This document shows positions 17,129-24,905 of a stretch of 64,000 bases of DNA, piece by piece; position 1 is the first letter of the stretch, and each line of letters starts with the position of its first letter. The stretch is from Saccharopolyspora flava (GTDB lineage: Bacteria; Actinomycetota; Actinomycetes; Mycobacteriales; Pseudonocardiaceae), in NCBI RefSeq assembly GCF_900116135.1, contig NZ_FOZX01000001.1, positions 806,001-870,000 of the forward strand, given 5' to 3'. Under the pieces are notes generated by a model. The model was not told the origin of the DNA. It searched no databases and saw only the letters and a program-made list of their open reading frames with translations. Both the position numbers and the translations under genes were made by a program.

Positions 17129-17546
17129 CGGACTGATCAGATTCGTTGAGCCCGGCCAGGTACTTGTTGTACTCGGCCAGTTCCGGATCTTCGTCGGCGT
17201 CGACGGACGGCGCCGGGGGTGGCACGAGCGGTCGCGTCCGGCGTTGTTCCGCTGTTTCGGGAGTCGTCTCCTGGTGTTCTTCCGGGGTGCCGGTTTCGGG
17301 AGCGCTTCCGGTTTCGCCCTCGCCGTCGTGCTGAGCGAGGTCCATGCGGATGAGCTTGATCCACAGGAAGATCGTGAAGGCGCCGAACAGCGGCCACTGC
17401 AGCGCATAGCCGAGGTTCTGGAAGCTCCCACCCGCCTCGTGCGCGCGGTCCCACTGCCACACGGCGAGGAAGCCGGTGGCGATCGTGGCCACGATGAACA
17501 GCACATGCAGAAGCAGCCAACGTGGGGTCAACAGGCTGCGCAACAC
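17121..17546 (-). CDS. Conserved actinobacterial membrane protein of unknown function
   Basis: 141 residues. Two hydrophobic helices (about residues 10-31, LLLHVLFIVATIATGFLAVWQW, and 48-65) frame a short loop. A cytoplasmic tail rich in glutamate, threonine and proline ends in a small helix (DPELAEYNKYLAGLNESD). The opening MLRSLLTPRWLLLHV and the tryptophan-rich first helix recall small membrane proteins conserved among actinobacteria, but I cannot assign a function. Its stop overlaps the convergent gene by 8 bases. Confidence 0.75.
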   Translation of the reverse strand: MLRSLLTPRWLLLHVLFIVATIATGFLAVWQWDRAHEAGGSFQNLGYALQWPLFGAFTIFLWIKLIRMDLAQHDGEGETGSAPETGTPEEHQETTPETAEQRRTRPLVPPPAPSVDADEDPELAEYNKYLAGLNESDQSAS

Positions 17547-17706
17547 ACCCCGATTCTAGGTGCCCCGCGGCGGTGGCAACCGCCCGGCATCTCCGGCCGC
17601 GGGCGTCGACCACTGTCAGTGACCTCGCCGTCCCCGACCCCTCGGAGCGCGGTGTGGCCGACCCCACAGCGCGAGTGCTCCTCGTGGGGCGGTTCGCGCG
17701 CGGCGG

Positions 17707-17726
17707 TGACAGGAAGGTTCCCCTGC
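17707..17726 (-). repeat. Dispersed element copy at the MFS stop codon
   Basis: On the minus strand GCAGGGGAACCTTCCTGTCA, a full match, begins one base after the TGA of the MFS gene. Confidence 0.82.
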
Positions 17727-17727
17727 T

Positions 17728-18912
17728 TCACGCCCACCGGCGGGCGGCGAGGGTTCGGCACAGTGTCAGCAGGACGCCGGTGATCGCGAAGGTCACGGGA
17801 TATCCGGATGCGGCGATGAGCACGCCGAAGCCGATGGCACCGAGTCCGTGGCCGCCGTCGTAGGCGATGTTCCAGGCGGTGCTGGCCGTGGCCGAGTCGA
17901 CTCGTTCCAGCATGAGGATGAGGGTCGTGTTCTGCACCGCGCCGAAGCCGGCCCCGAACAGCGCTGCTCCGGCCAGGGCGACCGGGTCAGAGCTCCAGGC
18001 CGCCAGGGCCAGCAGCAGGACGCCGATGCCGCCGAGCAGGGTCGCGGGCGCGAGGACGCCTCGCTGGCCGAGCCGGTCCCCCACGTGTCCCGCGAGCCAG
18101 CGGCCGAGCATGGTCGCGGCGGCGAAGACGAGCAGCGCGGCGGGCGCGATGGAGGCGTCCACGGCCATCGGCAGGAAAGCGGTCAGGCCTCCGGTGGCTG
18201 CGGTGTTGACGACCATGATCGTCCAGGACGGCAGCAAGGCGACCGGCTGGGCGGGGGCGGTCCGCGGCGCCTCGCCGAGTCGCACCCGCGTGATGCCCAG
18301 CGCGGTCAGCGCGGCCACGAGCGGCACCGCACCGGCGGCCCAGAACAGCGGCTCGAATCCGATGCGGTCGCTGAGCCACACGCCCGCCGGGAGCAGTGCG
18401 ACGTTGGGGAGTCCGATCGCCAGGCCGTAGTAGGCGGCGGCCCTGCCTCGCTGGGCGGTCGGGACGAGTTCGGCTGTGAGCGCGGAGCCGGTGACGGTCA
18501 GGATCCCGAAGCCGATCCCGCGCAGCGCCGAGACTCCGAGCAGCGTCACCATGTCGCTGGAGAGCGCGAACAGCGGTGTGGGTGCTCCGATCAGCGCGGT
18601 GCCGAGAGCGAACAGCCCCCGGCAGTCGACGCGGCGCAGCAACCACGGCATCACCAGTTGGGTGAGCACTGTGACCAGCATGAACACCGCGTTCGTCGCG
18701 CCGGCCGCGACCTCTCCGGCACCTCCGGCGACCGCCCACAGCGGCACGACCGGCAGCAGCAGCGCGTACCCGGAGAACCCTCCGACCGTCGCGATCAGCA
18801 GGAATCGGAAGGGTCGCTGTCGCAGCGGTGTCGGGGAGCCGGTGGAGACGGGTGTGCGCACCTGCTCTTGATAGGCGGCGCGAGCGCCTCGTGTCCATTC
18901 CGGCGAATTCAC
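17728..18912 (-). CDS. MFS transporter
   Basis: About 394 residues with the 12-span layout of the major facilitator superfamily. It shows a conserved loop after span 2 (MPWLLRRVDCRGLFALG), a second-half equivalent (GRWLAGHVGDRLGQRGVLAP) and charged residues in GSALTAELVPTAQRGRAAAYYG. It is a drug/metabolite exporter or permease of unknown substrate. The start is uncertain: GTG at 18912 is used here, and a GTG at 18861 (VRTPVSTGSP) would be closer to the first helix. The M14 peptidase gene diverges from it across a ~90-base gap. Confidence 0.82.
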   Translation of the reverse strand: MNSPEWTRGARAAYQEQVRTPVSTGSPTPLRQRPFRFLLIATVGGFSGYALLLPVVPLWAVAGGAGEVAAGATNAVFMLVTVLTQLVMPWLLRRVDCRGLFALGTALIGAPTPLFALSSDMVTLLGVSALRGIGFGILTVTGSALTAELVPTAQRGRAAAYYGLAIGLPNVALLPAGVWLSDRIGFEPLFWAAGAVPLVAALTALGITRVRLGEAPRTAPAQPVALLPSWTIMVVNTAATGGLTAFLPMAVDASIAPAALLVFAAATMLGRWLAGHVGDRLGQRGVLAPATLLGGIGVLLLALAAWSSDPVALAGAALFGAGFGAVQNTTLILMLERVDSATASTAWNIAYDGGHGLGAIGFGVLIAASGYPVTFAITGVLLTLCRTLAARRWA

Positions 18913-19005
18913 GCGATATCCGGGTTGTCCCCTCTTGGCCGATTGTGCGTTTCGGGTCGAGCGATTTGCCTGAACCGCGTTTCGCCTACGGCAAGGAGTT
19001 CGGCA

Positions 19006-20250
19006 ATGCACCGTTTACGAGCACTGGCGCTGGTCGGCGTCGTGGTGGGTGCCGCGTTCGTTCCCTCGACGGCGTCGGCTCCGCACACCGCCGCGGCACC
19101 GCCTCCGTGCAGCGAGGAACCGCGGGAGAACCCGATCAGCGAGTTCACCGGCTACGACGAGCTGCTGGTGGAGTTGGACCGCATCGAGCGGGTCAGCCGA
19201 GGCCGGGTGGCGGTCGAGGAGGTGGGGACCTCGAACCGGGGGCGCGGCATGATGCTCGCCCGGGTCGGGACGGGCCCGAAGGTCGTGTTCATCACCGCCG
19301 AGATCCACGGCAACGAGAAGACCGGCCCGGATGCGCTGCTGGATGTCGTCGACTACCTGGGGACGTCGGATTCGACGGCGGCCCGGCAGATCCGCGACCG
19401 GTTGACGGTGGTCGCGATGCCGAAGATCAACCCGGATGCGGCGTCGTTGGATCGGCGGGGCAACGACATGACCTGGCAGGAAGCGCAGGCGCGGTTCCCG
19501 CAGCTGGCCGCGTCGCCTCCGCCGTGGAACTACATCACCGATCAGCGCCAAGGTGACGACTACTCGCAACGTCCGGGTTTCGACGTCAACCGCGACTACC
19601 ACCCGGATCTGGACTACCGGCCGCAGCCGCAGGACTTCCCGGGCAGCAGCGACGAGCCGGGGTGGTTCATCAGCCCGGAAACGCAGACGGTCCGGGACGT
19701 CTACAAGCGGCTGCGCGCGGAGTTCGGCGCGGTCGACACCTATGTCGACCTTCATCACCAGGGCGCGTGCTACACGGTGCCGGGTACCGATGACTTCGTG
19801 ACGATGAGCCTGTCGGGCAAGTTCGTCGCGGACCCGCGCACACCCGAGGGCGCCGCGTTCGCCGAGTTCGGCGACACGTTCCGTCCGGAGTACTCCCGTC
19901 AGCTCAACGTGGCCGCCTACAACGCGCTGCAGGACGCGGCCGACCGCAACCCCGACTTCGGCCACATCACCCTGTACCCGCAGGACATCAACCTGCCGGG
20001 CACCGGCCTCGGGGCGTTCCAGCTCAACGGCAGCGGCGCGGTGCTGTTCGAGGTCCGCGGGCAGACGCAGACGTTGGGCGAGCAGCACCGGGAGACCCTC
20101 ACCCAGACCGTCCACATCGGATTGGATGGGATCCTTTCTTCCATCGCCAGCGGTGAGGTGGCCCGGATCGACCCGGCCGAGTACGACCGGATCCCGCCGA
20201 CGGATCGCGGCGAGCGGACGCTGAGCGGGCCGACCGGCATCGAAGGCTAG
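19006..20250 (+). CDS. Secreted M14 zinc carboxypeptidase
   Basis: 414 residues. A signal peptide covers about 1-25 (hydrophobic core ALALVGVVVGAAFV, cleavage after ASA). The M14 catalytic domain follows, with zinc ligands H101 and E104 in EIHGNEKTG, the third ligand His in YVDLHHQGACY (about 250-251) and the catalytic Glu349 in VLFEVRGQ. It should remove C-terminal residues from peptides outside the cell. The ATG at 19006 sits seven bases behind AAGGAG, which fixes the start; the frame is open far upstream but without coding sense. Confidence 0.92.
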   Translation: MHRLRALALVGVVVGAAFVPSTASAPHTAAAPPPCSEEPRENPISEFTGYDELLVELDRIERVSRGRVAVEEVGTSNRGRGMMLARVGTGPKVVFITAEIHGNEKTGPDALLDVVDYLGTSDSTAARQIRDRLTVVAMPKINPDAASLDRRGNDMTWQEAQARFPQLAASPPPWNYITDQRQGDDYSQRPGFDVNRDYHPDLDYRPQPQDFPGSSDEPGWFISPETQTVRDVYKRLRAEFGAVDTYVDLHHQGACYTVPGTDDFVTMSLSGKFVADPRTPEGAAFAEFGDTFRPEYSRQLNVAAYNALQDAADRNPDFGHITLYPQDINLPGTGLGAFQLNGSGAVLFEVRGQTQTLGEQHRETLTQTVHIGLDGILSSIASGEVARIDPAEYDRIPPTDRGERTLSGPTGIEG

Positions 20251-20286
20251 ATCTCACCCGACGCGCGCTGGAGCGGCGCAGGGGCG

Positions 20287-20306
20287 TGACAGGAAGGTTC
20301 CCATGC
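20287..20306 (-). repeat. Dispersed element copy
   Basis: On the minus strand GCATGGGAACCTTCCTGTCA, a full match. It lies between convergent genes, past the terminator hairpin of the DUF6319 gene and 36 bases after the carboxypeptidase stop. Short flanking GGCG/CGCC could close it into a loop. Confidence 0.82.
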
Positions 20307-20351
20307 TCGCCACCCGCGGGAGCCGCGGTTCCGGTCGGCGTGGGATGAGGA

Positions 20352-20379
20352 CGCTGTCGTCCCGGTGGGGACGACAGCG
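20352..20379 (-). terminator. Hairpin after the DUF6319 gene
   Basis: CGCTGTCGTCCC (20352-20363) pairs perfectly with 20368-20379 around a 4-base loop, 3 bases after the stop codon on the minus strand. Confidence 0.7.
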
Positions 20380-20382
20380 CGT

Positions 20383-21084
20383 TCACTCGTCGAGTTCTTC
20401 GAGCGCGGCCTGGGCCGCTTCGAGTTCGGCCCGGAGTTGCTCAACGCGGGCCCGGTGCTGTTCGCGAGCGGCTTCGATGAGCGGCTCGACGGCCGCGGCG
20501 ACGTCGTCGTGCAGGAGTTTCGCCGCCTGCGCGACGGCGTTGGCCGGCACCTGGGTCGATTTGACGAGTTTGCGCTTGGTGTTGGCGACCTCGACGCTCC
20601 ACTGCCCGTCCTGATCGGCGGTGAGCGTGACCACGGCGCCACCGATCTGCGGCTTGGCCTGTCGCGGCTTGCGGCGCGCGGCAGCGGTGTCACCGGATTT
20701 CGCCGCGGGCGAGGGCGTCGACGTGGTCGCGGGAGTCGCTGGTTTGGCAGCGGGCTTCTCGGCCGGTTTCGCCGCAGCGGTCTGGGCGGGCTTGTTCGCC
20801 GGGGGCTTCGCCGCCGCGGGTTTGGCCGGTTCCGGCGGGGCCGGCTTCTTGCGCGGCGGCTTGACCTGGGTGACCTCGGCGGTCGAGAAGGACAGCACGT
20901 CCTTCGATCCGGCGGGGCGGACTTGGATGAAGTCCCCTTCGGCGGGTTCGCCGAGCGCGATCACCTTGCCGGAGCGACCTTCTTGGACGCCGACGGCAGA
21001 GCTGGTGAACCACACGGTCGGTGTGGTTCCCGCGCTGAGTTCCTCGCGGATGGCGCGCAGTTCATCGGACGACAGCGGTGACAT
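20383..21084 (-). CDS. DUF6319 family protein
   Basis: 233 residues in three parts. A small beta-rich N-terminal domain covers about 1-75 (TPTVWFTSSAVGVQEGRSGKVIALG, FIQVRPAGSKDVLSF). A long lysine/proline/alanine linker covers about 76-140. The C-terminal part has a short strand region (GGAVVTLTADQDGQWSVEV) and a coiled coil of about 40 residues (EAAREQHRARVEQLRAELEAAQAALEELDE). I recognise it as the DUF6319 type found in Pseudonocardiaceae. The role is unknown; the basic linker suggests contact with nucleic acid, which is only a guess. Confidence 0.8.
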   Translation of the reverse strand: MSPLSSDELRAIREELSAGTTPTVWFTSSAVGVQEGRSGKVIALGEPAEGDFIQVRPAGSKDVLSFSTAEVTQVKPPRKKPAPPEPAKPAAAKPPANKPAQTAAAKPAEKPAAKPATPATTSTPSPAAKSGDTAAARRKPRQAKPQIGGAVVTLTADQDGQWSVEVANTKRKLVKSTQVPANAVAQAAKLLHDDVAAAVEPLIEAAREQHRARVEQLRAELEAAQAALEELDE

Positions 21085-21192
21085 CGCCGCCCCTAGCTAG
21101 GGTGCGCTCCGGACGGAGCTGCTCGACAGTGACTCGATCACTATATCGAACGCTCGTGCGAAGGTTCAACCGGGGGCGGCGAGTCGATCACC

Positions 21193-22680
21193 TCAGCGGG
21201 CCGCGACCTCGTAGTCGGCGTAGTCGACCTTCCTGGTGCGCATCCAGTACTTCCAGGTGAAGCCCGGCCACAGGGTGCGGTTCACGCCGTTCTCGTCGAG
21301 GTACCAGCTGCGGCAGCCGCCGACCGACCAGACCTCTCCGCCGAGCTCGCCGTGGAGCTCCTGGCTGAAGGCGTCCTGCACGGGCTGACGCACGTCGACC
21401 TGCCCGATCTCACCCCGGTGGATGCGGCGGATGCAGTCGATCACGTAGTTCAGCTGGGATTCGATCATGAACACGACCGAGTTGTGCCCGAGCCCGGTGT
21501 TCGGCCCGAGCAGGAAGAACAGGTTGGGGAACCCGGAAACGGTGATGCCGAGGTAGGTCTCGGCCCCGTCGCGCCAGGTGTCCTGGAGCTTGCGCCCTTC
21601 GCGCCCGACGATGGCGAGGTGGTCGTAGGCGTCGGTGACGTGGAACCCGGTGCCGTAGATGATGGCGTCGACCTCGTGCTCCTGGCCGTCGCCGGTGACC
21701 ACCGAGTTCTTCCGCACCTCGGCGACACCGCTGGTGTCGACGTCGACGTTGGGCCGGTTGAGCGCCGGGTAGTAGTCGTTGGACAGCAGGATGCGCTTGC
21801 AGCCCATCGAGTAGTCCGGCGTGACGGCTTCGCGCAGCTTCGGGTCGGAGATGGTCTTGCGGATGTAGCGCTTGGACAGCCACTCGGCCGCCTTGCCCAG
21901 GCGCTTGTTGAACACCGCGAAGTAGCGGGCCTCGAGAATCCAGTACACGGCGGCGCGCGCCGCCCGCTGCGTGAGCGGCACGGTGCGGAACAGCTTCTTG
22001 ACCGACTCGGGGATCGGGCGGTCGGGCTTGGGCTGGATCCACGGGGGCGTGCGCTGGAACAGGTGCAGCTTCGCGGCCTTCTCGGCGACGCGCGGCACGA
22101 ACTGGATGGCGCTCGCACCGGTGCCCACGACGGCGACGCGCTTGCCGGTCAGGTCGTAGTCGTGGTTCCACTGCGCCGAGTGGAAGATCTCGCCCTCGAA
22201 GTCCTGCACGCCCGGCAGGTCCGGGTAGCTGGGGATGTGCAGGGCGCCGACGCCGGAAACCAGGGCGCGGCCGACGTATTCGGTCCCGTCAGCGGTGGTG
22301 ACCAGCCAGGTCTTGCTCTGCTCGTCGTACTCGGCACCGGTGAATTCGACGCCGTGGTGGACGTGTTCGCGGACCTGGTACTTGTCCGCGCAGTAGCTCA
22401 GGTAGTCGTTGATCTCGCCCTGCTCGGCGAACAGCCGCGACCAGTTCGGGTTCTGCTCGAACGAGAACGAGTACATCAGCGAGGGGACGTCGCAGGCGCA
22501 GCCCGGGTAGGTGTTGTCGCGCCACGTTCCACCGAGACCATCGGACTTCTCCAGCACGATGAAGTCATCGATGCCGGCCTGCTTGAGCTTGATCGCCATG
22601 CCGAGACCGGAGAAACCGGTTCCGACGATGACCACCGAAGTCTCGTATCGACGCTGGCCAGGCGACTGCCTCTGCACCAT
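21193..22680 (-). CDS. Flavin-containing (Baeyer-Villiger type) monooxygenase
   Basis: 495 residues. The FAD Rossmann motif VGTGFSGLG is at about 19-27, the Baeyer-Villiger fingerprint FEGEIFHSAQWNHD begins near residue 161, and the NADPH Rossmann motif VAVVGTGASAIQ follows at about 181. Such enzymes insert oxygen into ketones or oxidise heteroatoms using NADPH and O2. It is transcribed divergently from a TetR gene, with two palindromes in the shared 83-base gap, so it is probably repressed by that TetR and induced by its substrate or product. Confidence 0.92.
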   Translation of the reverse strand: MVQRQSPGQRRYETSVVIVGTGFSGLGMAIKLKQAGIDDFIVLEKSDGLGGTWRDNTYPGCACDVPSLMYSFSFEQNPNWSRLFAEQGEINDYLSYCADKYQVREHVHHGVEFTGAEYDEQSKTWLVTTADGTEYVGRALVSGVGALHIPSYPDLPGVQDFEGEIFHSAQWNHDYDLTGKRVAVVGTGASAIQFVPRVAEKAAKLHLFQRTPPWIQPKPDRPIPESVKKLFRTVPLTQRAARAAVYWILEARYFAVFNKRLGKAAEWLSKRYIRKTISDPKLREAVTPDYSMGCKRILLSNDYYPALNRPNVDVDTSGVAEVRKNSVVTGDGQEHEVDAIIYGTGFHVTDAYDHLAIVGREGRKLQDTWRDGAETYLGITVSGFPNLFFLLGPNTGLGHNSVVFMIESQLNYVIDCIRRIHRGEIGQVDVRQPVQDAFSQELHGELGGEVWSVGGCRSWYLDENGVNRTLWPGFTWKYWMRTRKVDYADYEVAAR

Positions 22681-22712
22681 CAGAGCCCCTCCTCGGACAC
22701 CGGCACGCTAAC

Positions 22713-22740
22713 TACTCGGGAGTAGGCTACTACGAGTAGG
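22713..22740. promoter_or_regulatory. Tandem TetR operators between monooxygenase and regulator
   Basis: Two adjacent palindromes: CTACTCGGGAGTAG at 22713-22726 (6+2+6, perfect) and CTACTACGAGTAG at 22728-22740 (5+3+5, perfect). They lie midway in the divergent gap and share half-site CTACT/AGTAG, so they are the likely binding sites of the adjacent TetR. Confidence 0.75.
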
Positions 22741-22763
22741 TTACCTGCGGTAGGGTTGATTTC

Positions 22764-23366
22764 GTGACGAGCTCTCCTGCAGTGGGCGCCCGCAAGCGGA
22801 TGTCCCGCGCCGAACGCGAGGCGCAGATCCTGGAAGTCGCCGAGCGGGTCTTCGCCAACGACGGCTACCAAGCGAGCTCGATGGACGACATCGCAGGTCA
22901 AGTGGGCCTGTCCAAGCCGATGCTCTACGAGTACTTCGGCTCCAAGGAGGGCCTTCTGCTCGCCTGCCTGCGGCGTTCCAAGCGCGAGCTGCTCGAGGTC
23001 ACCAGCCGGGCCGCCGCCCACGCCACCGGCCCGGAGCAGCTGCTCTACGACTGCATGCTGGCCTTCTTCCGCTTCGGCGACGAGCACCAGCAGGCCTGGG
23101 CGCTGCTGCGCAACGAGTTCTCCATCCCCAACGCCTCGGTCAACTCCGAGCTGGAGGCCATCCGCATCCAGCAGCGCGACTTCACCGCGGACCTGCTGCG
23201 CCAGGTCCGCGACGACCTCGACGACGAGCAGGCCGAGGCCTACGCGGAGGCGATCATCGGAGCCAGCGAGCGACTGGCGCTGTGGCGGGAGAACCGTCCG
23301 GAGGTCACGGCCGAGAAGGCCACCGAGCACGTGATCGCGCTGTTCGCCCCCGGCCTCGGCTTCTGA
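22764..23366 (+). CDS. TetR family repressor of the monooxygenase
   Basis: 200 residues. The helix-turn-helix is at about 30-60 (SSMDDIAGQVGLSKPMLYEYFGSKEGLL), followed by a helical ligand domain with a conserved tryptophan/arginine pattern (HQQAWALLRNEF). The GTG at 22764 is the only start close to the promoter region. With tandem palindromes 24 bases upstream it probably represses itself and the divergent monooxygenase. Two dispersed element copies follow it. Confidence 0.88.
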   Translation: MTSSPAVGARKRMSRAEREAQILEVAERVFANDGYQASSMDDIAGQVGLSKPMLYEYFGSKEGLLLACLRRSKRELLEVTSRAAAHATGPEQLLYDCMLAFFRFGDEHQQAWALLRNEFSIPNASVNSELEAIRIQQRDFTADLLRQVRDDLDDEQAEAYAEAIIGASERLALWRENRPEVTAEKATEHVIALFAPGLGF

Positions 23367-23385
23367 TCAGCGGCGCCGACCGGCA

Positions 23386-23457
23386 CAAGGGAACCTTCCT
23401 GTCATCACCCGGCCCACGCCGACCGGTCCTGACCGGCGCAAGGGAACCTTCCTGTCA
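23386..23457 (+). repeat. Two tandem dispersed element copies
   Basis: CAAGGGAACCTTCCTGTCA at 23386-23404 and GCAAGGGAACCTTCCTGTCA at 23438-23457, same direction, 20 bases after the TetR stop codon. Flanking GACCGGC is also repeated before each copy, so this looks like a local duplication. Confidence 0.85.
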
Positions 23458-23585
23458 CAGCCCCGAGCGGAACGGGCACATTCACTCGTTCGGGCTGCAT
23501 TGGTCGATCATGACTCAAGATCCTTAACAGCGTCTCCGATGTCGAGTCAGCCGTGCCAACACCTCTGACTCGAGGAGATCCAATC

Positions 23586-24365
23586 TTGCGCTCCTGGACC
23601 ACGCGCACTGTGAAGGCGGCCGTCATGGCCGCGGGCCTCGCCACCGTCGGCACCGGTGCCGCGAACGCGGCGGGAACCACCGACATCGACAAGCCCGACC
23701 TCTCGTCCGTGCCGGACGAGATCACCGCGGAGATCCCGGCCAACGCCTGCCAGATGCAGGAAGGCCCGTCGTTCAGCTCGACCAAGGCGCCGTGCGCCGA
23801 CACGCAGCTGAACGTGAGCTCGCCGAACGTCGTCAAGAAGGTCGGCGTGGACATCACCAAGACCGCCCACGGCGTCGCCGGCGAGCTGCAGGACGGCCGC
23901 CCGGTGCTCGCGCCGGGCAAGCCCAACCAGGTCCTCGGGCACGTTTTCGCCGAGACCACGCGGCTTTCGAAGATGACCAAGACCCGTCCGACCGTGAGCG
24001 GTTCGGTCACCCCGGGCCACCTCGGCGTGGTGTACGAGCACACGCCCGACGCGGCGCTGCTGGACACCGAGATCGGCCCGCGCGAGCCCAACCACCAGGG
24101 CTTCTCGGCGCTGGACACCGCGGTGGCGCTGACCGCCGCCCAGGGCTACGAGTCCGAGCCGGTGAGCAACCCGGTGGCGCTGGTCGCCCCGACGCTCAAC
24201 AACAACCCGCTGCAGACCTCCGGCGAGCCGGTGACGCTGCCCAAGCCCAGCGACGTGCTGCCCGCCGCGCAGAAGGCTCCGGTGCTGTCCGAGGTCGACA
24301 AGGCCGTGGGCGGCGTGGCGGACGCTCCGCTCCAGCGGATTACCGGCGTCCTGCCGCAGAACTGA
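23586..24365 (+). CDS. Secreted protein of unknown function (TTG start)
   Basis: 259 residues. A signal peptide covers about residues 1-28 (basic start, hydrophobic core AAVMAAGLATVGTGA, cleavage after ANA). The mature part is polar with two cysteines close together (ANACQMQEG, KAPCADT) and a proline-rich end (ALVAPTLNNNPL, LPKPSDVLPAAQKAPVL). I do not recognise a family. The TTG at 23586 was chosen because GAGGAG lies eight bases upstream and it gives a standard signal peptide. The ATG/GTG upstream would put extra residues before it. It precedes a second small secreted protein, suggesting cell-surface roles. Confidence 0.7.
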   Translation: MRSWTTRTVKAAVMAAGLATVGTGAANAAGTTDIDKPDLSSVPDEITAEIPANACQMQEGPSFSSTKAPCADTQLNVSSPNVVKKVGVDITKTAHGVAGELQDGRPVLAPGKPNQVLGHVFAETTRLSKMTKTRPTVSGSVTPGHLGVVYEHTPDAALLDTEIGPREPNHQGFSALDTAVALTAAQGYESEPVSNPVALVAPTLNNNPLQTSGEPVTLPKPSDVLPAAQKAPVLSEVDKAVGGVADAPLQRITGVLPQN

Positions 24366-24578
24366 GAACCCCGCGGTTTCAGCTGAAATGAAAGGCCATA
24401 GTGGAATGTCCGGTTCGCGTCACTCCATCGAGGGTATTCGGCTGAAAACGCCCTTCTGAGTTCGACTTGGGCGCGCGCCATGTCGCAGACTCTGCCGCGC
24501 GACTCAGGCGAAGAGCAGAAATTCCCTGTGCCGCAAGGGTTCATCCCTGAAGAACAGTCATCCATAAGGAGAACGACA

Positions 24579-24827
24579 GTGCGTACCGCTGCACGTATCG
24601 CCGGCGTCGCCGGCGCCGCCACCGCCATGCTGGCCCTGGCCGGCCCGGCGTTCGCCGACAGCGCGGACAACGAGGGCGTCAACGGGGCGAACGACAACAA
24701 CATCAGCGCCGTTCCGGTGCAGCTGTGCGGAGACAACGTCGCCGTTCTCGGCGCGGTTGTCCCGGTCCTGTCGCCGCAGACCCCGCAGTGCGTCAACGCC
24801 CCGGTCGTGGACCACCCCGAGGGCTGA
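24579..24827 (+). CDS. Small secreted chaplin-like protein
   Basis: 82 residues. A signal peptide covers about 1-25 (cleavage after AFA). The short mature chain contains NDNNISAVPVQLCGDNVAVLG and ends with a second cysteine in TPQCVNAP. The asparagine-rich lead, VP-x-QLCGxNVxVxG core and paired cysteines resemble the chaplin (DUF320) domain of surface amyloid proteins that coat aerial hyphae. The glycine spacing is looser than in true chaplins, so the call is tentative. The GTG at 24579 follows AAGGAG at an ideal distance. A strong terminator follows. Confidence 0.65.
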   Translation: MRTAARIAGVAGAATAMLALAGPAFADSADNEGVNGANDNNISAVPVQLCGDNVAVLGAVVPVLSPQTPQCVNAPVVDHPEG

Positions 24828-24844
24828 GCTCGCTGATCGAGCAA

Positions 24845-24879
24845 CGAGGCGCCGGGTCCGAATCGGACCCGGCGCCTCG
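24845..24879 (+). terminator. Strong GC hairpin after the chaplin-like gene
   Basis: A perfect inverted repeat of 17 bases per arm (CGAGGCGCCGGGTCCGA and its complement) has one base between. It is followed by TCTTGTC and lies 17 bases after the stop codon. Confidence 0.8.
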
Positions 24880-24905
24880 TCTTGTCAGCTCACCATCGTG
24901 TCACG

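Noticed and set aside
23386-23457. CRISPR-like direct repeats
   Set aside because: Only two copies with a spacer that itself contains repeated flanks; the same element is dispersed genome-wide, not arrayed.
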